DNA from: an uncultured Muribaculaceae bacterium
Lineage (GTDB): Bacteria > Bacteroidota > Bacteroidia > Bacteroidales > Muribaculaceae
Reading direction: 5' to 3'
Assembly: GCA_947625935.1 (NCBI GenBank)
Contig: CANQQE010000003.1
Coordinates: 101,475-165,474 of the forward strand
DNA: 64,000 nucleotides
Position 1 is the stretch's first letter, and each line of letters begins with the position of its first letter. The notes beneath the pieces were generated by a model, which did not search any database, had not been told where the DNA came from, and worked only from the letters and a program-made list of their open reading frames with translations. This document shows, piece after piece, positions 1 to 9,392 of the stretch. Position numbers and translations under genes: made by a program.

Positions 1-1
1 G

Positions 2-631
2 CAGTTCAGGCAGTTGAAGCCGCGCTATTACTTGCTTGCCGATCCTCATTTCTTCAACAGACCCGATGACGCCAACGTCGGGCGTTTGCTGGCGGCTTTG
101 GACTCCGTTGACTGGCCCATGACGCTGTTTGTCCCGGCGTCGGTGGCCGAAAAGTCGCTTCCGTTCACTAATCCGCTGCTTGCCGTCAGGCGTTTCAACG
201 CCGTGGGGGCTGAGGGGTATGGATGGCTCACGCGGTGGCTGTTTGACCGACGGCTTGCGATGCCGCGCCCCCGCAATGTGCTGATACCGTCTATAATGGT
301 CGGTATATGGCTCGGTTTCAAGAATATCTACATCACCGGGGCCGACCATTCATGGCTTCGTACGATTTCGGTCAACGATAACAATGAGGTGGTGTCGGTG
401 CAGCCCCATTTCTACAAGGAGGATGACCGCGAGAAGGAGCGCGTTGTGAGCGAATACAAAGGGTATCGCCTGCATCAGATAATCTACAGCTTTTATGTTG
501 CATTCCGCGCATATTTTGACATAGCGGCCTATGCCTCCCGTCGGCAAGTCAACATCTACAATGCCACTCCCGGCAGCTTCATCGACGCTTTCCCTCGACG
601 TCCCCTCCCTTATCCTGGCAGTGGGTCATGA
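2..631 (+). CDS. DUF115/MptE-like protein, 5' end outside the window
   Basis: The frame is open to the left edge, so the first 14..16 TTG is not a real start and the N-terminus is missing. The visible 209 residues contain the patterns LLADPHF near the start and IYITGADHSW in the middle. These resemble the DUF115 / 6-hydroxymethylpterin-pyrophosphokinase-like proteins found in Bacteroidales, often near surface polysaccharide genes. The role of that family in Bacteroidales is not settled; a part in cell-surface glycan synthesis is inference. The 3' end overlaps the convergent M16 peptidase gene by 6 bases and no hairpin terminator is visible between them. Confidence 0.6.
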   Translation, partial: QFRQLKPRYYLLADPHFFNRPDDANVGRLLAALDSVDWPMTLFVPASVAEKSLPFTNPLLAVRRFNAVGAEGYGWLTRWLFDRRLAMPRPRNVLIPSIMVGIWLGFKNIYITGADHSWLRTISVNDNNEVVSVQPHFYKEDDREKERVVSEYKGYRLHQIIYSFYVAFRAYFDIAAYASRRQVNIYNATPGSFIDAFPRRPLPYPGSGS

Positions 632-1858
632 CAATGTGAGGATGGAGGGGGTTGCGGCGATTGTCTGGGCTAACGTCAGTAGCCGGTCGGGTGTGACCTG
701 CATCACGCGGTCATAAACTTGTGAAGGGGTGAGGGCGTGGCCATAGTATAGCGTTGCGCGGGCCGAGCCGAGAGCGAGCTGTTCGCGGTTTTCGCTTCCC
801 ACGGTCAGTTGCCCCAAAAATTGTTTTTTCGCTTTTGTGAGCGCGCGTTCGCTCATAGGAGTTCCGGCGAGGCGCGACATCTCGCGTAAGGTGAGCTTCA
901 CGCAGCGGTCATTATCCTCCGGGTCGCAGCCGAAATAGATGGTGAATAATCCTGCATCGGTGAATATCGCCGTCGAGGCATCGACAGAGTAGACGAGGCC
1001 GCGGCGTTCGCGGAGCGACACGTTGAGCAGAGAGTTCATTCCCGGACCGCCAAGTATGTTGGTGAGCAGAGCGAGTGTCTGGCGGTCGATATCGTACATT
1101 CCGGGGATGCGCGCGCCAATGACGGTGTGGGCCTGATGTGAACCGACCCCGTGAGATGCGACAAACGGCTCGACCACGGGTGGCGCCACACGCAGGTTGC
1201 GCACTCCGTCGGTAGCAGGCAGCATAGCCGACAGTCGAGCGGCAAGCCTTTCGACAACGGCCCGGGGTGTCGGCCCTGAATAGAAGAACACCATGTTGCC
1301 CGGAGTGTAGTAGCGGCGCAGATAGCGGCGGCAGTCGGCCGAAGTGAGCTTCGCAACAGTGTCGGCGCTACCGAGAATGTTGTGCCCGAGCTGTGATTCT
1401 GCGAAGATCAGGTCTTCAAAGTCGTCGAACACCGCCTCTGATGGGGTGTCGAGATAACTGTTTATCTCGTCAGCCACGACCTCGCGCTCCTTATCAAGTT
1501 CAGTGTCGGGAAACAGCGAGTTGGCGGCGAGGTCGAAAATCAGTTCGGCGGCGCGGCTGAGGTTGCCCGTGGGGAATACAGAGTAGACCATTGTCTCCTC
1601 TTTTGTGGTGTAGGCGTTTAGCTCACCGCCCACGGCTTCCATACGATTTATGATGTGCCATGCGCGTCGGCGGTCAGTGCCTTTGAAGATGGTATGCTCG
1701 ACGAAGTGGGCCAGTCCGAACTCCGATTGGCTCTCGTCGCGGCTTCCGGCGTTGACTGCGAGCCCGCAATACTCAACCATCGCATCCTCGCGGTGGTAGA
1801 CCATCCTCAGCCCGGAGGGAAGGGTCAGGTAGGTAAAAATTTCCTTATCCTCCATCAC
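626..1858 (-). CDS. M16 family zinc metallopeptidase
   Basis: This 410-residue protein is a single-domain-pair member of the pitrilysin/insulinase (M16) family. The inverted zinc site HFVEH is at residues 51-55 and the third zinc ligand is Glu131 in the ADEIN segment, 76 residues later, as the family requires. There is no signal peptide, so it probably acts in the cytoplasm on peptides; the substrate is unknown. The start ATGATG overlaps the ispG stop by 4 bases, which points to translational coupling. It is the last gene of the rpoN-PAP2-purE-ispG-M16 run. The second Met (1855) is an alternative start. Confidence 0.9.
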   Translation of the reverse strand: MMEDKEIFTYLTLPSGLRMVYHREDAMVEYCGLAVNAGSRDESQSEFGLAHFVEHTIFKGTDRRRAWHIINRMEAVGGELNAYTTKEETMVYSVFPTGNLSRAAELIFDLAANSLFPDTELDKEREVVADEINSYLDTPSEAVFDDFEDLIFAESQLGHNILGSADTVAKLTSADCRRYLRRYYTPGNMVFFYSGPTPRAVVERLAARLSAMLPATDGVRNLRVAPPVVEPFVASHGVGSHQAHTVIGARIPGMYDIDRQTLALLTNILGGPGMNSLLNVSLRERRGLVYSVDASTAIFTDAGLFTIYFGCDPEDNDRCVKLTLREMSRLAGTPMSERALTKAKKQFLGQLTVGSENREQLALGSARATLYYGHALTPSQVYDRVMQVTPDRLLTLAQTIAATPSILTLS

Positions 1859-3561
1859 TCTTTTGCGTCAGTCCAGTCGCTGGAGTCCTTTATCAGTTGT
1901 ATGAGGCGTGGCAGGGCTTCCGATGCGTCAAGATTCTTCTCCATGCACACTTTCCCTTTGTAAAGACTTACCTTCCCGGCTGCGGCTCCAACATATCCAT
2001 AGTCGGCGTCGGCCATCTCGCCGGGTCCGTTGACGATGCACCCCATTACTCCTATTTTCAGCCCTTTCAGGTGGGCTGTGGCCTCTTTCACCTGTTTCAG
2101 TGTGCCCTGGAGATCGAAAAGTGTGCGTCCGCAACCGGGGCAGGCTATATACTCCGTGCGTGTGAAACGCTGGCGTGCGGCCTGGAGTATGCCGAACGAC
2201 AGTCTGGCTGTTTCGGCAGGGGTGAGTGAGTCGCTCTCTATCATTATGCCGTCGCGCGCGCCGTTCATAAGCAGCGTGCCCATATCGGCCGCTGCTCTTA
2301 TTGTAACCTCGTCGGCGGGAAGCCCATTGTAGGCGAGCCGTGTTATAACAGGGGTGTCAATACCTTTGGCTGTCATGGCGTGGAGTGCGGCCTGTATCTC
2401 CCCGACGGGGTTGGGATGGGTTGATGTCATCACCGCGATTTTGCCCGGATTGGCTGCGATAGCAGCAGCTATCTCCTCGATAGACTGCGAAGCGTCAATA
2501 ACCATGTGTGGCGTCTGTGACAAGAAGATGTCGGGCATGGTGTCGGCGTTGTAGGCGGCTGTGTGGTCTGCGCATACCACCGCCGGGATATTGTCGCCTC
2601 CAACTAAGCCTATAGTCGAGGTGGCGCGGCGGGTGGGGGTGACCGGGTCGTAACCGGGGGCGTATTCTCCGGCTATCGATGGAGCCGTGGCGCGGGCGGT
2701 TATGTAGTTGACGAGCGAAGCGGCCACAGGCACCTCGTTCTCCGGCGGCTCACTGAGAGATACCCTCACCGTGTCGCCTATCCCCTCGGCAAGCAGAGTG
2801 CCTATTCCTACAGCCGATTTCACACGGCCGTCCTCGCCGTCGCCGGCTTCGGTAACCCCCAGATGGAGCGGGAATTTCATCCCTTCAGCCTCCATTGCCC
2901 TGACAAGCCTTCTGACAGTCTCGACCATTACTACAGTGTTGGAAGCCTTGATTGAGATGACTACATCCATGAATCCGCGCGCCACGCACACGCGCAGAAA
3001 TTCCATCGCGCTTTCGACCATACCGGCCGGAGTGTCGCCATACCGGCTCATGATGCGGTCTGACAGCGACCCGTGGTTTACTCCTATGCGCAGTGCTGTC
3101 CCGTTGGCCTTGCAGAGTGCGAGGAACGGAGTCAGGGCCTCGTCGATGCGAGCGAGTTCGGCTGCGTATTGCTCCGGGGTGTATTCGAGTTTTTTGAACA
3201 CGCGCCCCGGGTCAACGAAGTTGCCGGGATTGATTCTGACTTTGTCTACCACCGGTGCGGCGGCTGTGGCGGCCCGCGGGTTGAAATGGATGTCGGCCAC
3301 GAGCGGGGTTTTGATGCCTTCGGCTCTCAGGCGTGAGCGTATGACCCCGATATTCTCGGCTTCGCGTACACCCTGGGCCGTCAGCCTCACATAGTCGGCT
3401 CCGGCGCGGGCTATGCGCTCGCATTGCGCTACCGACCCGTCGGTATCCATGGTTGATGTGTTGGTCATAGACTGTAGTCTGATGGGGTTGCCGCCGCCAA
3501 GTGGCACGCCGCCGATTCCGACCTCGACCGTGGGTCGGCGGTGATAGTCAAAAACGCTCAT
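1855..3561 (-). CDS. ispG: 4-hydroxy-3-methylbut-2-enyl-diphosphate synthase (IspG/GcpE)
   Basis: This enzyme makes HMBPP from MEcPP in the non-mevalonate isoprenoid pathway, using a [4Fe-4S] cluster. The 568-residue protein is much longer than the roughly 370-residue proteobacterial enzyme. It has an N-terminal TIM-barrel half (residues 1-290), a middle insertion (about 300-465), and a C-terminal half with the cluster ligands Cys474 and Cys477 (CPGCGRT) and Cys508 (GCIVNGPGE). The insertion form is known from plants, Chlamydia and Bacteroidota. It lies 28 bases after purE and overlaps the M16 gene, so it is read as part of an operon. Confidence 0.96.
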   Translation of the reverse strand: MSVFDYHRRPTVEVGIGGVPLGGGNPIRLQSMTNTSTMDTDGSVAQCERIARAGADYVRLTAQGVREAENIGVIRSRLRAEGIKTPLVADIHFNPRAATAAAPVVDKVRINPGNFVDPGRVFKKLEYTPEQYAAELARIDEALTPFLALCKANGTALRIGVNHGSLSDRIMSRYGDTPAGMVESAMEFLRVCVARGFMDVVISIKASNTVVMVETVRRLVRAMEAEGMKFPLHLGVTEAGDGEDGRVKSAVGIGTLLAEGIGDTVRVSLSEPPENEVPVAASLVNYITARATAPSIAGEYAPGYDPVTPTRRATSTIGLVGGDNIPAVVCADHTAAYNADTMPDIFLSQTPHMVIDASQSIEEIAAAIAANPGKIAVMTSTHPNPVGEIQAALHAMTAKGIDTPVITRLAYNGLPADEVTIRAAADMGTLLMNGARDGIMIESDSLTPAETARLSFGILQAARQRFTRTEYIACPGCGRTLFDLQGTLKQVKEATAHLKGLKIGVMGCIVNGPGEMADADYGYVGAAAGKVSLYKGKVCMEKNLDASEALPRLIQLIKDSSDWTDAKE

Positions 3562-3589
3562 ATCGGTTTTGTTGTGGTGTGTCGGGTTG

Positions 3590-4096
3590 TTAGTTGGTCT
3601 TGTAGCTGTATTTTTCTTTTTTCAAATCCTCGTTGGCCTTGACTATTTTTGCCGAGAGGCTTTCGCGGTAGTTGTTGAACCGCCGGGCTATCCCTTCGTC
3701 GCTCAGAGCGAGCATCTGCACGGCGAGGATGGCGGCGTTCAAGCCCCCGTTTATTCCTACGGTGGCTACCGATATGCCCGGAGGCATCTGAACGATTGAT
3801 AGAAGTGCGTCGCGGCCGTCGAGAGTTGAATTGATGGGCACGCCGATCACAGGCAGAGGTGTCATGGCTGCTATAACTCCGGGAAGAGCGGCGGCCATGC
3901 CGGCGGCTGCGATTATCACTTTAAGGCCGCGTCCGGCTGCTTCGCGGGCAAACCGCTCCACCTCGGCGGGGGTGCGGTGGGCCGACAATGCGTTCATCTC
4001 AAACGGCACCTCCATCTCGTCGAGGAAAGCCGCTGCTTTGCGGAGTATGGGGAGGTCTGACGTGCTCCCCATGATTATGCTTACCAATGGTGTCAT
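3590..4096 (-). CDS. purE: N5-carboxyaminoimidazole ribonucleotide mutase (PurE class I)
   Basis: PurE moves the carboxylate from N5 to C4 of the aminoimidazole ribonucleotide in de novo purine synthesis. The 168-residue length is normal for class I. The phosphate-binding GSTSD at residues 10-14, the SAHRTP motif around residue 38 and the GMAAALPG loop are all present. No purK is seen next to it. It sits 41 bases after the PAP2-like gene and 28 before ispG, in the same direction. Confidence 0.95.
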   Translation of the reverse strand: MTPLVSIIMGSTSDLPILRKAAAFLDEMEVPFEMNALSAHRTPAEVERFAREAAGRGLKVIIAAAGMAAALPGVIAAMTPLPVIGVPINSTLDGRDALLSIVQMPPGISVATVGINGGLNAAILAVQMLALSDEGIARRFNNYRESLSAKIVKANEDLKKEKYSYKTN

Positions 4097-4137
4097 GGTT
4101 ATGATAATGTTATGTTGTGATGTTTGTTATATGGTTG

Positions 4138-4749
4138 TCAATAGTTGAAGTCCGTGGCAAGGAAAACCGCGAGAAATCCAAGCGTGAATCCGGCGGCAAG
4201 CTGCCCTAAGGTGTGACGGTGAAGTATCAGGCGGCAGGAGCATACAAGCCCGGCCACGATAATGGCAGCCATTGCCACCCACTCGGTTTCCCATACGTTC
4301 AAGCCGCGGGCTACGATGTGGATCATCAGGGCCACCAGACCGCCCATTCCGGCGGCGTGAGCACTGATTTTCCACCAGAAGTTGACTATCATTGTCACCG
4401 TAAGCGCGGCGGCTCCGCCCACCATGAACATCGTGAGCCACGCAGGGGAGTGGACTGTCACGAGATAACCTGCGCAACCGAGATAGCAGGCCAGCGATAT
4501 GAGGTAGGGCAGGGTGCGTTCCCGCCGTTCGTTTAGACCTATGTCGGTCACGCGGCCAATTCGCGAGAGCAGATATATCGCTATCAGCGGTATCATGCCG
4601 GTGGTGGCGAGGGTGGTCAGCAGGACGTGCCACTTGGCCGCCGGGGTGACATAATAGAGCGTGGTGGTCAGCAATGCCAGTCCCACGCCGTAGGTGGGTA
4701 TGAACAGGGGGCTGAAGACTGCCGATATGATTGATGCGAAACGGTTCAT
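4138..4749 (-). CDS. PAP2-like integral membrane protein
   Basis: The 203-residue protein is almost all hydrophobic, with five or six predicted membrane spans. The segment KISAHAAGMGG and the later RHTLGQLAAG resemble the second and third motifs of the PAP2 phosphatase superfamily (SxxH and RxxxxxHxxxD-like), but the last acidic residue is replaced by Gln, so catalytic activity is not assured. Bacteroidota relatives are usually named PAP2-family proteins; a lipid-phosphate substrate is inference. It is 27 bases after rpoN and 41 before purE. Confidence 0.7.
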   Translation of the reverse strand: MNRFASIISAVFSPLFIPTYGVGLALLTTTLYYVTPAAKWHVLLTTLATTGMIPLIAIYLLSRIGRVTDIGLNERRERTLPYLISLACYLGCAGYLVTVHSPAWLTMFMVGGAAALTVTMIVNFWWKISAHAAGMGGLVALMIHIVARGLNVWETEWVAMAAIIVAGLVCSCRLILHRHTLGQLAAGFTLGFLAVFLATDFNY

Positions 4750-4776
4750 TGTCGGGATTCCTTTGATTTTTGATGT

Positions 4777-6207
4777 TTATATTTCCTTGCGTAGGCGCGC
4801 CACAGGCACCCCTGCTTTCTCGCGGTACTTGGCGACAGTGCGCCGGGCTATGTCATAACCCTCGTCGCGCAGGGCGGCTGTTATGGCCTCGTCGCTCATA
4901 GGGTGGCGTTTGTCTTCGTTTTCGATGATTTTGCGCAGGGCGGCGAGAATCTGCATCGACGAGGTGTCGTCGTCATCTTTGGGCCGCTCGTTGAAAAACA
5001 TTTTGAGCGGGTAGACGCCGCGCTGGGTCATCACATATTTTCCCGCTGTGGCTCGGGAAATCACCGACAGGTCGTAGCCTGTCAACGCCGCGACATCTTT
5101 CAGTATCATGGGGCGTATCTCGGTAGGGTCGTCGGTCAGGAAAAAACGCCTTTGCAGTTTTATGATGGCCAGCATGACGCGGTAGAGGGTCTCCTGTCGC
5201 ATCTTGACCACTTTGATGAAGTTGGCGGCCTCGTCGCGTTTCTGTCTGACAAACATCAGAGCCTCGCGCTTTTGTCGCGGCGACGCGTCGGGGATGGTTA
5301 TGGGTTCGTCCGACGCGAACGACTCCTCAATCTGAAGTTCGGGAATCGCGTTGAGCAAGGTGAGCGTGATGTTGTCGCCATCGGTCTCAACGCTGAAATC
5401 GGGATTGATGTGGCGCGTGCGGTCGTCTGACACGGATGGTTGCAGTCCGCTTCCGGGCTTGGGGTTGAGCTGGCGTATCACGGCCATGGCTTCGCGCAGT
5501 TGCGTCTCGGTCATCCCTGTCAGGGAGATTATTCGGTCGAAGTGTTTCTTTGAAAACAGGTCGAAATAATCGGCCACAATCTCGATGGCGCGGTCGCGCG
5601 CCGGTGATTGATTGCGCCGGCGCAATTGCAACAGCAATGAGTCGCGCAGGTCTATTGCCCCGACTCCCGCGGGCTCAAGCGACCTCACGGCGTTCCACAC
5701 GGTTTTGACACGGTCGGCGGTAACGTCGAGTCCGCGCTGAAAAGCGAGGTCGTCGGTTATCGCCCTGATGGAGCGTGTCATATAGCCGTTGTCGTCAAGG
5801 TTGCCTATGATATACTCGGCCACCTCGCGGTCGAGCGGGCTTAACTGGGTCTGCGCTATTTGGGAGTTGAGCGATTCTATGAGGGTTTCGCCGTCGTCGG
5901 TGGCGACAGGTTCATAATACCGGTCGTCGCTGCTATGGTTGTTGGCTTCGAGCCTGTAGGACGGTATGTCGTCGCCGCGATAGTCGGCCATCTGCATCTC
6001 CTCGGCACTCTCGTTGAAATCGTTTTCGGGTTGTATCGGTGATGCGTCGTCGGCTATCTCAAGAGCGGGATTGTCGTCGACGGCCCGGCGCACTTCATCC
6101 TCAAGCTCAGGCCCGGTCATCTCAAGCATCCTGACAAACTGCACTTGCAGCGGGGTGAGCCGTTGCTGCAACTTCTGCTGTGTGGTCAGTCTGAGAGCCT
6201 CTTCCAT
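4777..6207 (-). CDS. rpoN: RNA polymerase sigma-54 factor
   Basis: Sigma-54 directs polymerase to -24/-12 promoters and needs ATPase activators. Region I is the Gln/Leu-rich stretch from residue 5 (LTTQQKLQQRLTPLQ), followed by an acidic region II, the core-binding domain, and the RpoN box ARRTVAKYRE at the C-terminus. The frame can be extended to a TTG at 6270, but the ATG at 6207 is better: region I starts right after it, and a TAATTTTG promoter element at 6273-6280 would place the transcript start downstream of that TTG. The product is then 476 residues. It is the first gene of the minus-strand operon. Confidence 0.95.
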   Translation of the reverse strand: MEEALRLTTQQKLQQRLTPLQVQFVRMLEMTGPELEDEVRRAVDDNPALEIADDASPIQPENDFNESAEEMQMADYRGDDIPSYRLEANNHSSDDRYYEPVATDDGETLIESLNSQIAQTQLSPLDREVAEYIIGNLDDNGYMTRSIRAITDDLAFQRGLDVTADRVKTVWNAVRSLEPAGVGAIDLRDSLLLQLRRRNQSPARDRAIEIVADYFDLFSKKHFDRIISLTGMTETQLREAMAVIRQLNPKPGSGLQPSVSDDRTRHINPDFSVETDGDNITLTLLNAIPELQIEESFASDEPITIPDASPRQKREALMFVRQKRDEAANFIKVVKMRQETLYRVMLAIIKLQRRFFLTDDPTEIRPMILKDVAALTGYDLSVISRATAGKYVMTQRGVYPLKMFFNERPKDDDDTSSMQILAALRKIIENEDKRHPMSDEAITAALRDEGYDIARRTVAKYREKAGVPVARLRKEI

Positions 6208-6272
6208 CGGTGGTAGGGAATCATGAGAGATATTTGTTAAAGTCGCGCTTGTCTTTTGGCCATAACGCAACG

Positions 6273-6280
6273 CAAAATTA
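6273..6280 (-). promoter_or_regulatory. Bacteroidota -7 element for rpoN operon
   Basis: On the minus strand this reads TAATTTTG, an exact match to TAnnTTTG. No clear -33 TTG is found 19-22 bases upstream. The expected transcript start is about 6268, giving a leader of about 60 bases to the ATG at 6207. Confidence 0.5.
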
Positions 6281-6401
6281 CATAAATAATCTCAGCATGG
6301 AAAATTGTTGAGAAAACGTTTGCGATTCTTGACACTTTTTTTAAATTGCAGCCAAATTGTGAACAGGTGTTCTTTGTGTCGCTTTTAAATTCGTCATATT
6401 T

Positions 6402-7498
6402 ATGAAAAGAAATCGTTTATTAACAGTAGCTGGGCTGCTTTTAGGGGCAGTGCCTTTTTTGTCTTCGACAAATGTGTTTAGAATGGAGAAATCGGATGGT
6501 GGTTTCTGGGTGACAAGTAGTGATGGGGTTGCGTTGTACAACGCCTCAGACAATAGCTTCACTACTTTTAAAGCAGAGGAAGTGGGGCTGACTGCGCCGG
6601 TCAATCTTTATGGAATCGCTGTCAACGGTGTCGATGACGTGTGGTTCGGCTCCACGGGAGTTATGTGGCTCATTATAACGGTCATGATTTTCAATTGTTT
6701 GCCACGCCTGCGAGGATGAGCCGTGTGGTAGATGTCGACACCGACGGTAAGCTGTGGGTCGGAGCGTCTGAGCGCGGGCTGATGAGTTATGACGGCTCGA
6801 AATGGGAAACATACGAAATAGAGTCTATTTCATCATCACTGTTTTCTCAAGGGGTGAAAGTGGATGAAGGCGATGGCACGGTGTGGAGTGCGATGTCAAA
6901 CGGCATGGGTGAAGGCTTTGGATATATCGACCCCGAGGGGTGGCATAGTGTAAGTCTCGCATCGGAGAGTTTCAGGGATGCCACAGGCGACTCGTTTTCT
7001 TCGTTGGCTATTGCTGATGACGGCTGCAAGTGGATGGGTCTGTATGGCGGCCGTGTGTGCCGTTTTATAAATACCGATGACTACCAGGTGATAGATTTGA
7101 GCGATCGTGAACCTTCTGAGATGTCCACATGCTGGTCAAACGATGTGCACGCAGGCCCAGACGCAAGAATGTGGGTGGCGTGCCATCATTCGATATATGC
7201 CATAGGCGCAAATGGCGATGTCGAGGAAACACACATACCTCTTGGCGATGAGGATGGCGAAATCACATGTTTCCTCCATGATGGAGACGCGATATGGATC
7301 GGTACATCAAAAGGTGGACTCTTGCGTTGGGAGTCGGGACAGCTCGGTCGGGTTAATTTAAGTGCGGGAGTTGTCGAGATAACGATGAAACCGGATGATT
7401 CCGATGCTCCGGCGTATGATGTCACGGGCCGCCGGGTGGAAAGCGTAGTTCCGGGTAACATTTATATAAAAGCCGGCCGCAAGTTCGTGGCTCACTGA
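6402..7498 (+). pseudogene. Exported beta-propeller protein, split by a one-base frameshift
   Basis: The first frame (6402-6719) gives a signal peptide and propeller blades up to VWFGSTG. The second frame (open from 6641) continues as SYVAHYNGHDF. Adding a single G in the GGG at about 6656-6658 joins them into one 365-residue protein. The repeats with D-x-x-G-K-x-W and a short YDVTGRRV...GNIYIK tail resemble the two-component-regulator-type propellers and C-terminal tails of exported Bacteroidales proteins. The function is unknown. Apart from this point the reading frame is clean, so it is either a recent inactivation or a base-calling error. A strong hairpin (7524-7551) follows the stop. Confidence 0.7.
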
Positions 7499-7523
7499 CT
7501 ATCGTTTCAGATACTTCCGCTCG

Positions 7524-7551
7524 GAAAAGTGCAAGATTTCTTGCGCTTTTC
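7524..7551 (+). terminator. Hairpin terminator after the propeller gene
   Basis: A 12-13 bp stem pairs GAAAAGTGCAAG with CTTGCGCTTTTC, with one G-T pair and a 4-base loop. It is pyrimidine-rich after the stem. It overlaps the -33 region of the aspS promoter. Confidence 0.7.
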
Positions 7552-7573
7552 TCTCGACTTATTCGTATCTTTG
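7541..7573 (+). promoter_or_regulatory. aspS promoter
   Basis: TATCTTTG at 7566-7573 matches the Bacteroidota -7 consensus exactly. A TTG at 7541-7543 is 22 bases upstream. The leader to the aspS ATG would be about 42 bases. Confidence 0.65.
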
Positions 7574-7618
7574 TGGGTTATTTGACACAGGCAAAACCAT
7601 AAAAACCGATATATCTCT

Positions 7619-9382
7619 ATGTTTAGGAGCAATACGTGCGGAGAACTCCGCCTCAGCGATGCCGGCAAAGATGTGACTTTGGCCGGATGGGTTCAACGTA
7701 CCCGCAAGATGGGTGGAATGACCTTTGTTGATGTCCGTGACCGTTACGGGATTACGCAAGTAGTGTTTAACAACGATACTGACGCCGCATTGTGTGACGC
7801 CGCCAACAAACTCGGCCGCGAGTATGTGGTTCAGGTCAAGGGACGGGTGGCCGAGCGCGCAAGCAAAAACCCCAATCTGCCTACCGGCGACATTGAAATC
7901 ATAGCCTCTGAACTCAGCGTGCTCAACCCGAGCGAGGTGCCGCCGTTCACCATTGAAGACAACACCGATGGCGGCGACGAGCTGCGCATGAAATACCGCT
8001 ATCTCGATCTGCGCCGCTCGGCCGTGCGCCGCAATCTCGAACTGCGCCACCGCATGACGATGGAGGTGCGCCGCTATCTGGACTCAAAAGGTTTTCTTGA
8101 AATCGAAACCCCGATGCTGGTGGGGTCGACCCCTGAAGGCGCACGCGACTTCGTGGTGCCTTCGCGCATGAACCAAGGGCAGTTTTACGCTCTGCCCCAG
8201 TCGCCCCAGACTTTGAAGCAATTGCTTATGGTGTCGGGGATGGACCGCTATTTCCAGATTGTGAAATGTTTCCGTGACGAGGACCTCCGCGCCGACCGCC
8301 AACCTGAGTTCACTCAAATTGACTGTGAGATGAGCTATGTGGAGCAGGATGACATCATCAACCTCTTTGAGGGGATGGCCAAGCATCTGTTCAAGGAGCT
8401 GCGCGGCGTGGAGCTGAAAGAGCCGTTCCTGCGGATGCCATGGAGCGAGGCCATGCGTCTGTATGGCAGCGACAAACCCGACTTGCGTTTCGGCATGACT
8501 TTTGTCGAGCTGATGGATGTGCTCAAAGGCCACGGCTTCTCAGTGTTCGACAATGCAGCCTATATCGGCGGAATCTGCGCCAAGGGTGCCGCAAGCTACA
8601 CGCGTAAGCAACTCGATCAGTTGACCGACTTCGTCAAGCGTCCGCAGATAGGGGCTAAAGGTATGGTCTACGCCCGCGTTGAAGCCGACGGGTCGGTGAA
8701 ATCGTCGGTTGATAAATTTTACACTCAGGAGACGTTGCAGCGTCTCAAAGAGGCTATGAACGCCGAGCCGGGCGACCTGATTCTGATACTCAGCGGCGAC
8801 GATGCCATGAAGACGCGCAAACAGCTATGTGAGCTGCGTCTTGAGATGGGCAACCGCCTCGGGCTTAGGGATAAAGATAAATTCGCCTGCTTGTGGGTGG
8901 TTGATTTCCCGATGTTTGAGTGGAGCGACGAGGAGCAGCGTCTGATGGCCATGCACCATCCGTTCACGCACCCCAAGGATGAGGATATACCCTTGCTCGA
9001 CACCGACCCCGCGGCAGTGCGCGCCGATGCCTACGACATGGTGGTCAACGGCGTTGAGGTGGGCGGCGGTTCAATCCGTATCCACGACAGCAAGCTGCAG
9101 GCCAAGATGTTTGAGATTCTCGGTTTTACCCCCGAAAAAGCTCAGGAGCAGTTCGGATTCCTGATGAACGCGTTCAAGTTTGGAGCACCCCCTCACGGCG
9201 GTCTCGCATATGGACTCGACCGCTGGGTGTCGCTATTTGCCGGACTCGACAGCATCCGCGACTGCATCGCCTTCCCCAAAAACAACAGTGGCCGAGATGT
9301 GATGCTCGACGCCCCCGCACCGCTCGACCAGAAACAGCTTGACGAGCTTTCACTCGCTGTGGTGGCTGAGGAAAAGGAATAA
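7619..9382 (+). CDS. aspS: Aspartyl-tRNA synthetase
   Basis: Class II aminoacyl-tRNA synthetase that charges tRNA-Asp. The 587 residues have the bacterial layout: an OB-fold anticodon-binding domain (about 1-110), the catalytic core with motif 2 ([19 protein letters not shown]) and motif 3 ([10 protein letters not shown] near residue 530), and the bacterial GAD insertion between them. Length is normal. It has its own promoter and is followed after 10 bases by the Nif3-like gene. Whether the enzyme is discriminating or also charges tRNA-Asn cannot be decided from this window. Confidence 0.97.
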   Translation: MFRSNTCGELRLSDAGKDVTLAGWVQRTRKMGGMTFVDVRDRYGITQVVFNNDTDAALCDAANKLGREYVVQVKGRVAERASKNPNLPTGDIEIIASELSVLNPSEVPPFTIEDNTDGGDELRMKYRYLDLRRSAVRRNLELRHRMTMEVRRYLDSKGFLEIETPMLVGSTPEGARDFVVPSRMNQGQFYALPQSPQTLKQLLMVSGMDRYFQIVKCFRDEDLRADRQPEFTQIDCEMSYVEQDDIINLFEGMAKHLFKELRGVELKEPFLRMPWSEAMRLYGSDKPDLRFGMTFVELMDVLKGHGFSVFDNAAYIGGICAKGAASYTRKQLDQLTDFVKRPQIGAKGMVYARVEADGSVKSSVDKFYTQETLQRLKEAMNAEPGDLILILSGDDAMKTRKQLCELRLEMGNRLGLRDKDKFACLWVVDFPMFEWSDEEQRLMAMHHPFTHPKDEDIPLLDTDPAAVRADAYDMVVNGVEVGGGSIRIHDSKLQAKMFEILGFTPEKAQEQFGFLMNAFKFGAPPHGGLAYGLDRWVSLFAGLDSIRDCIAFPKNNSGRDVMLDAPAPLDQKQLDELSLAVVAEEKE

Positions 9383-9392
9383 CCGGCCTGAT

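Noticed and set aside
6208-6270. TTG start for rpoN at 6270
   Set aside because: A consensus -7 element overlaps this place, and region I of sigma-54 begins right after the ATG at 6207.
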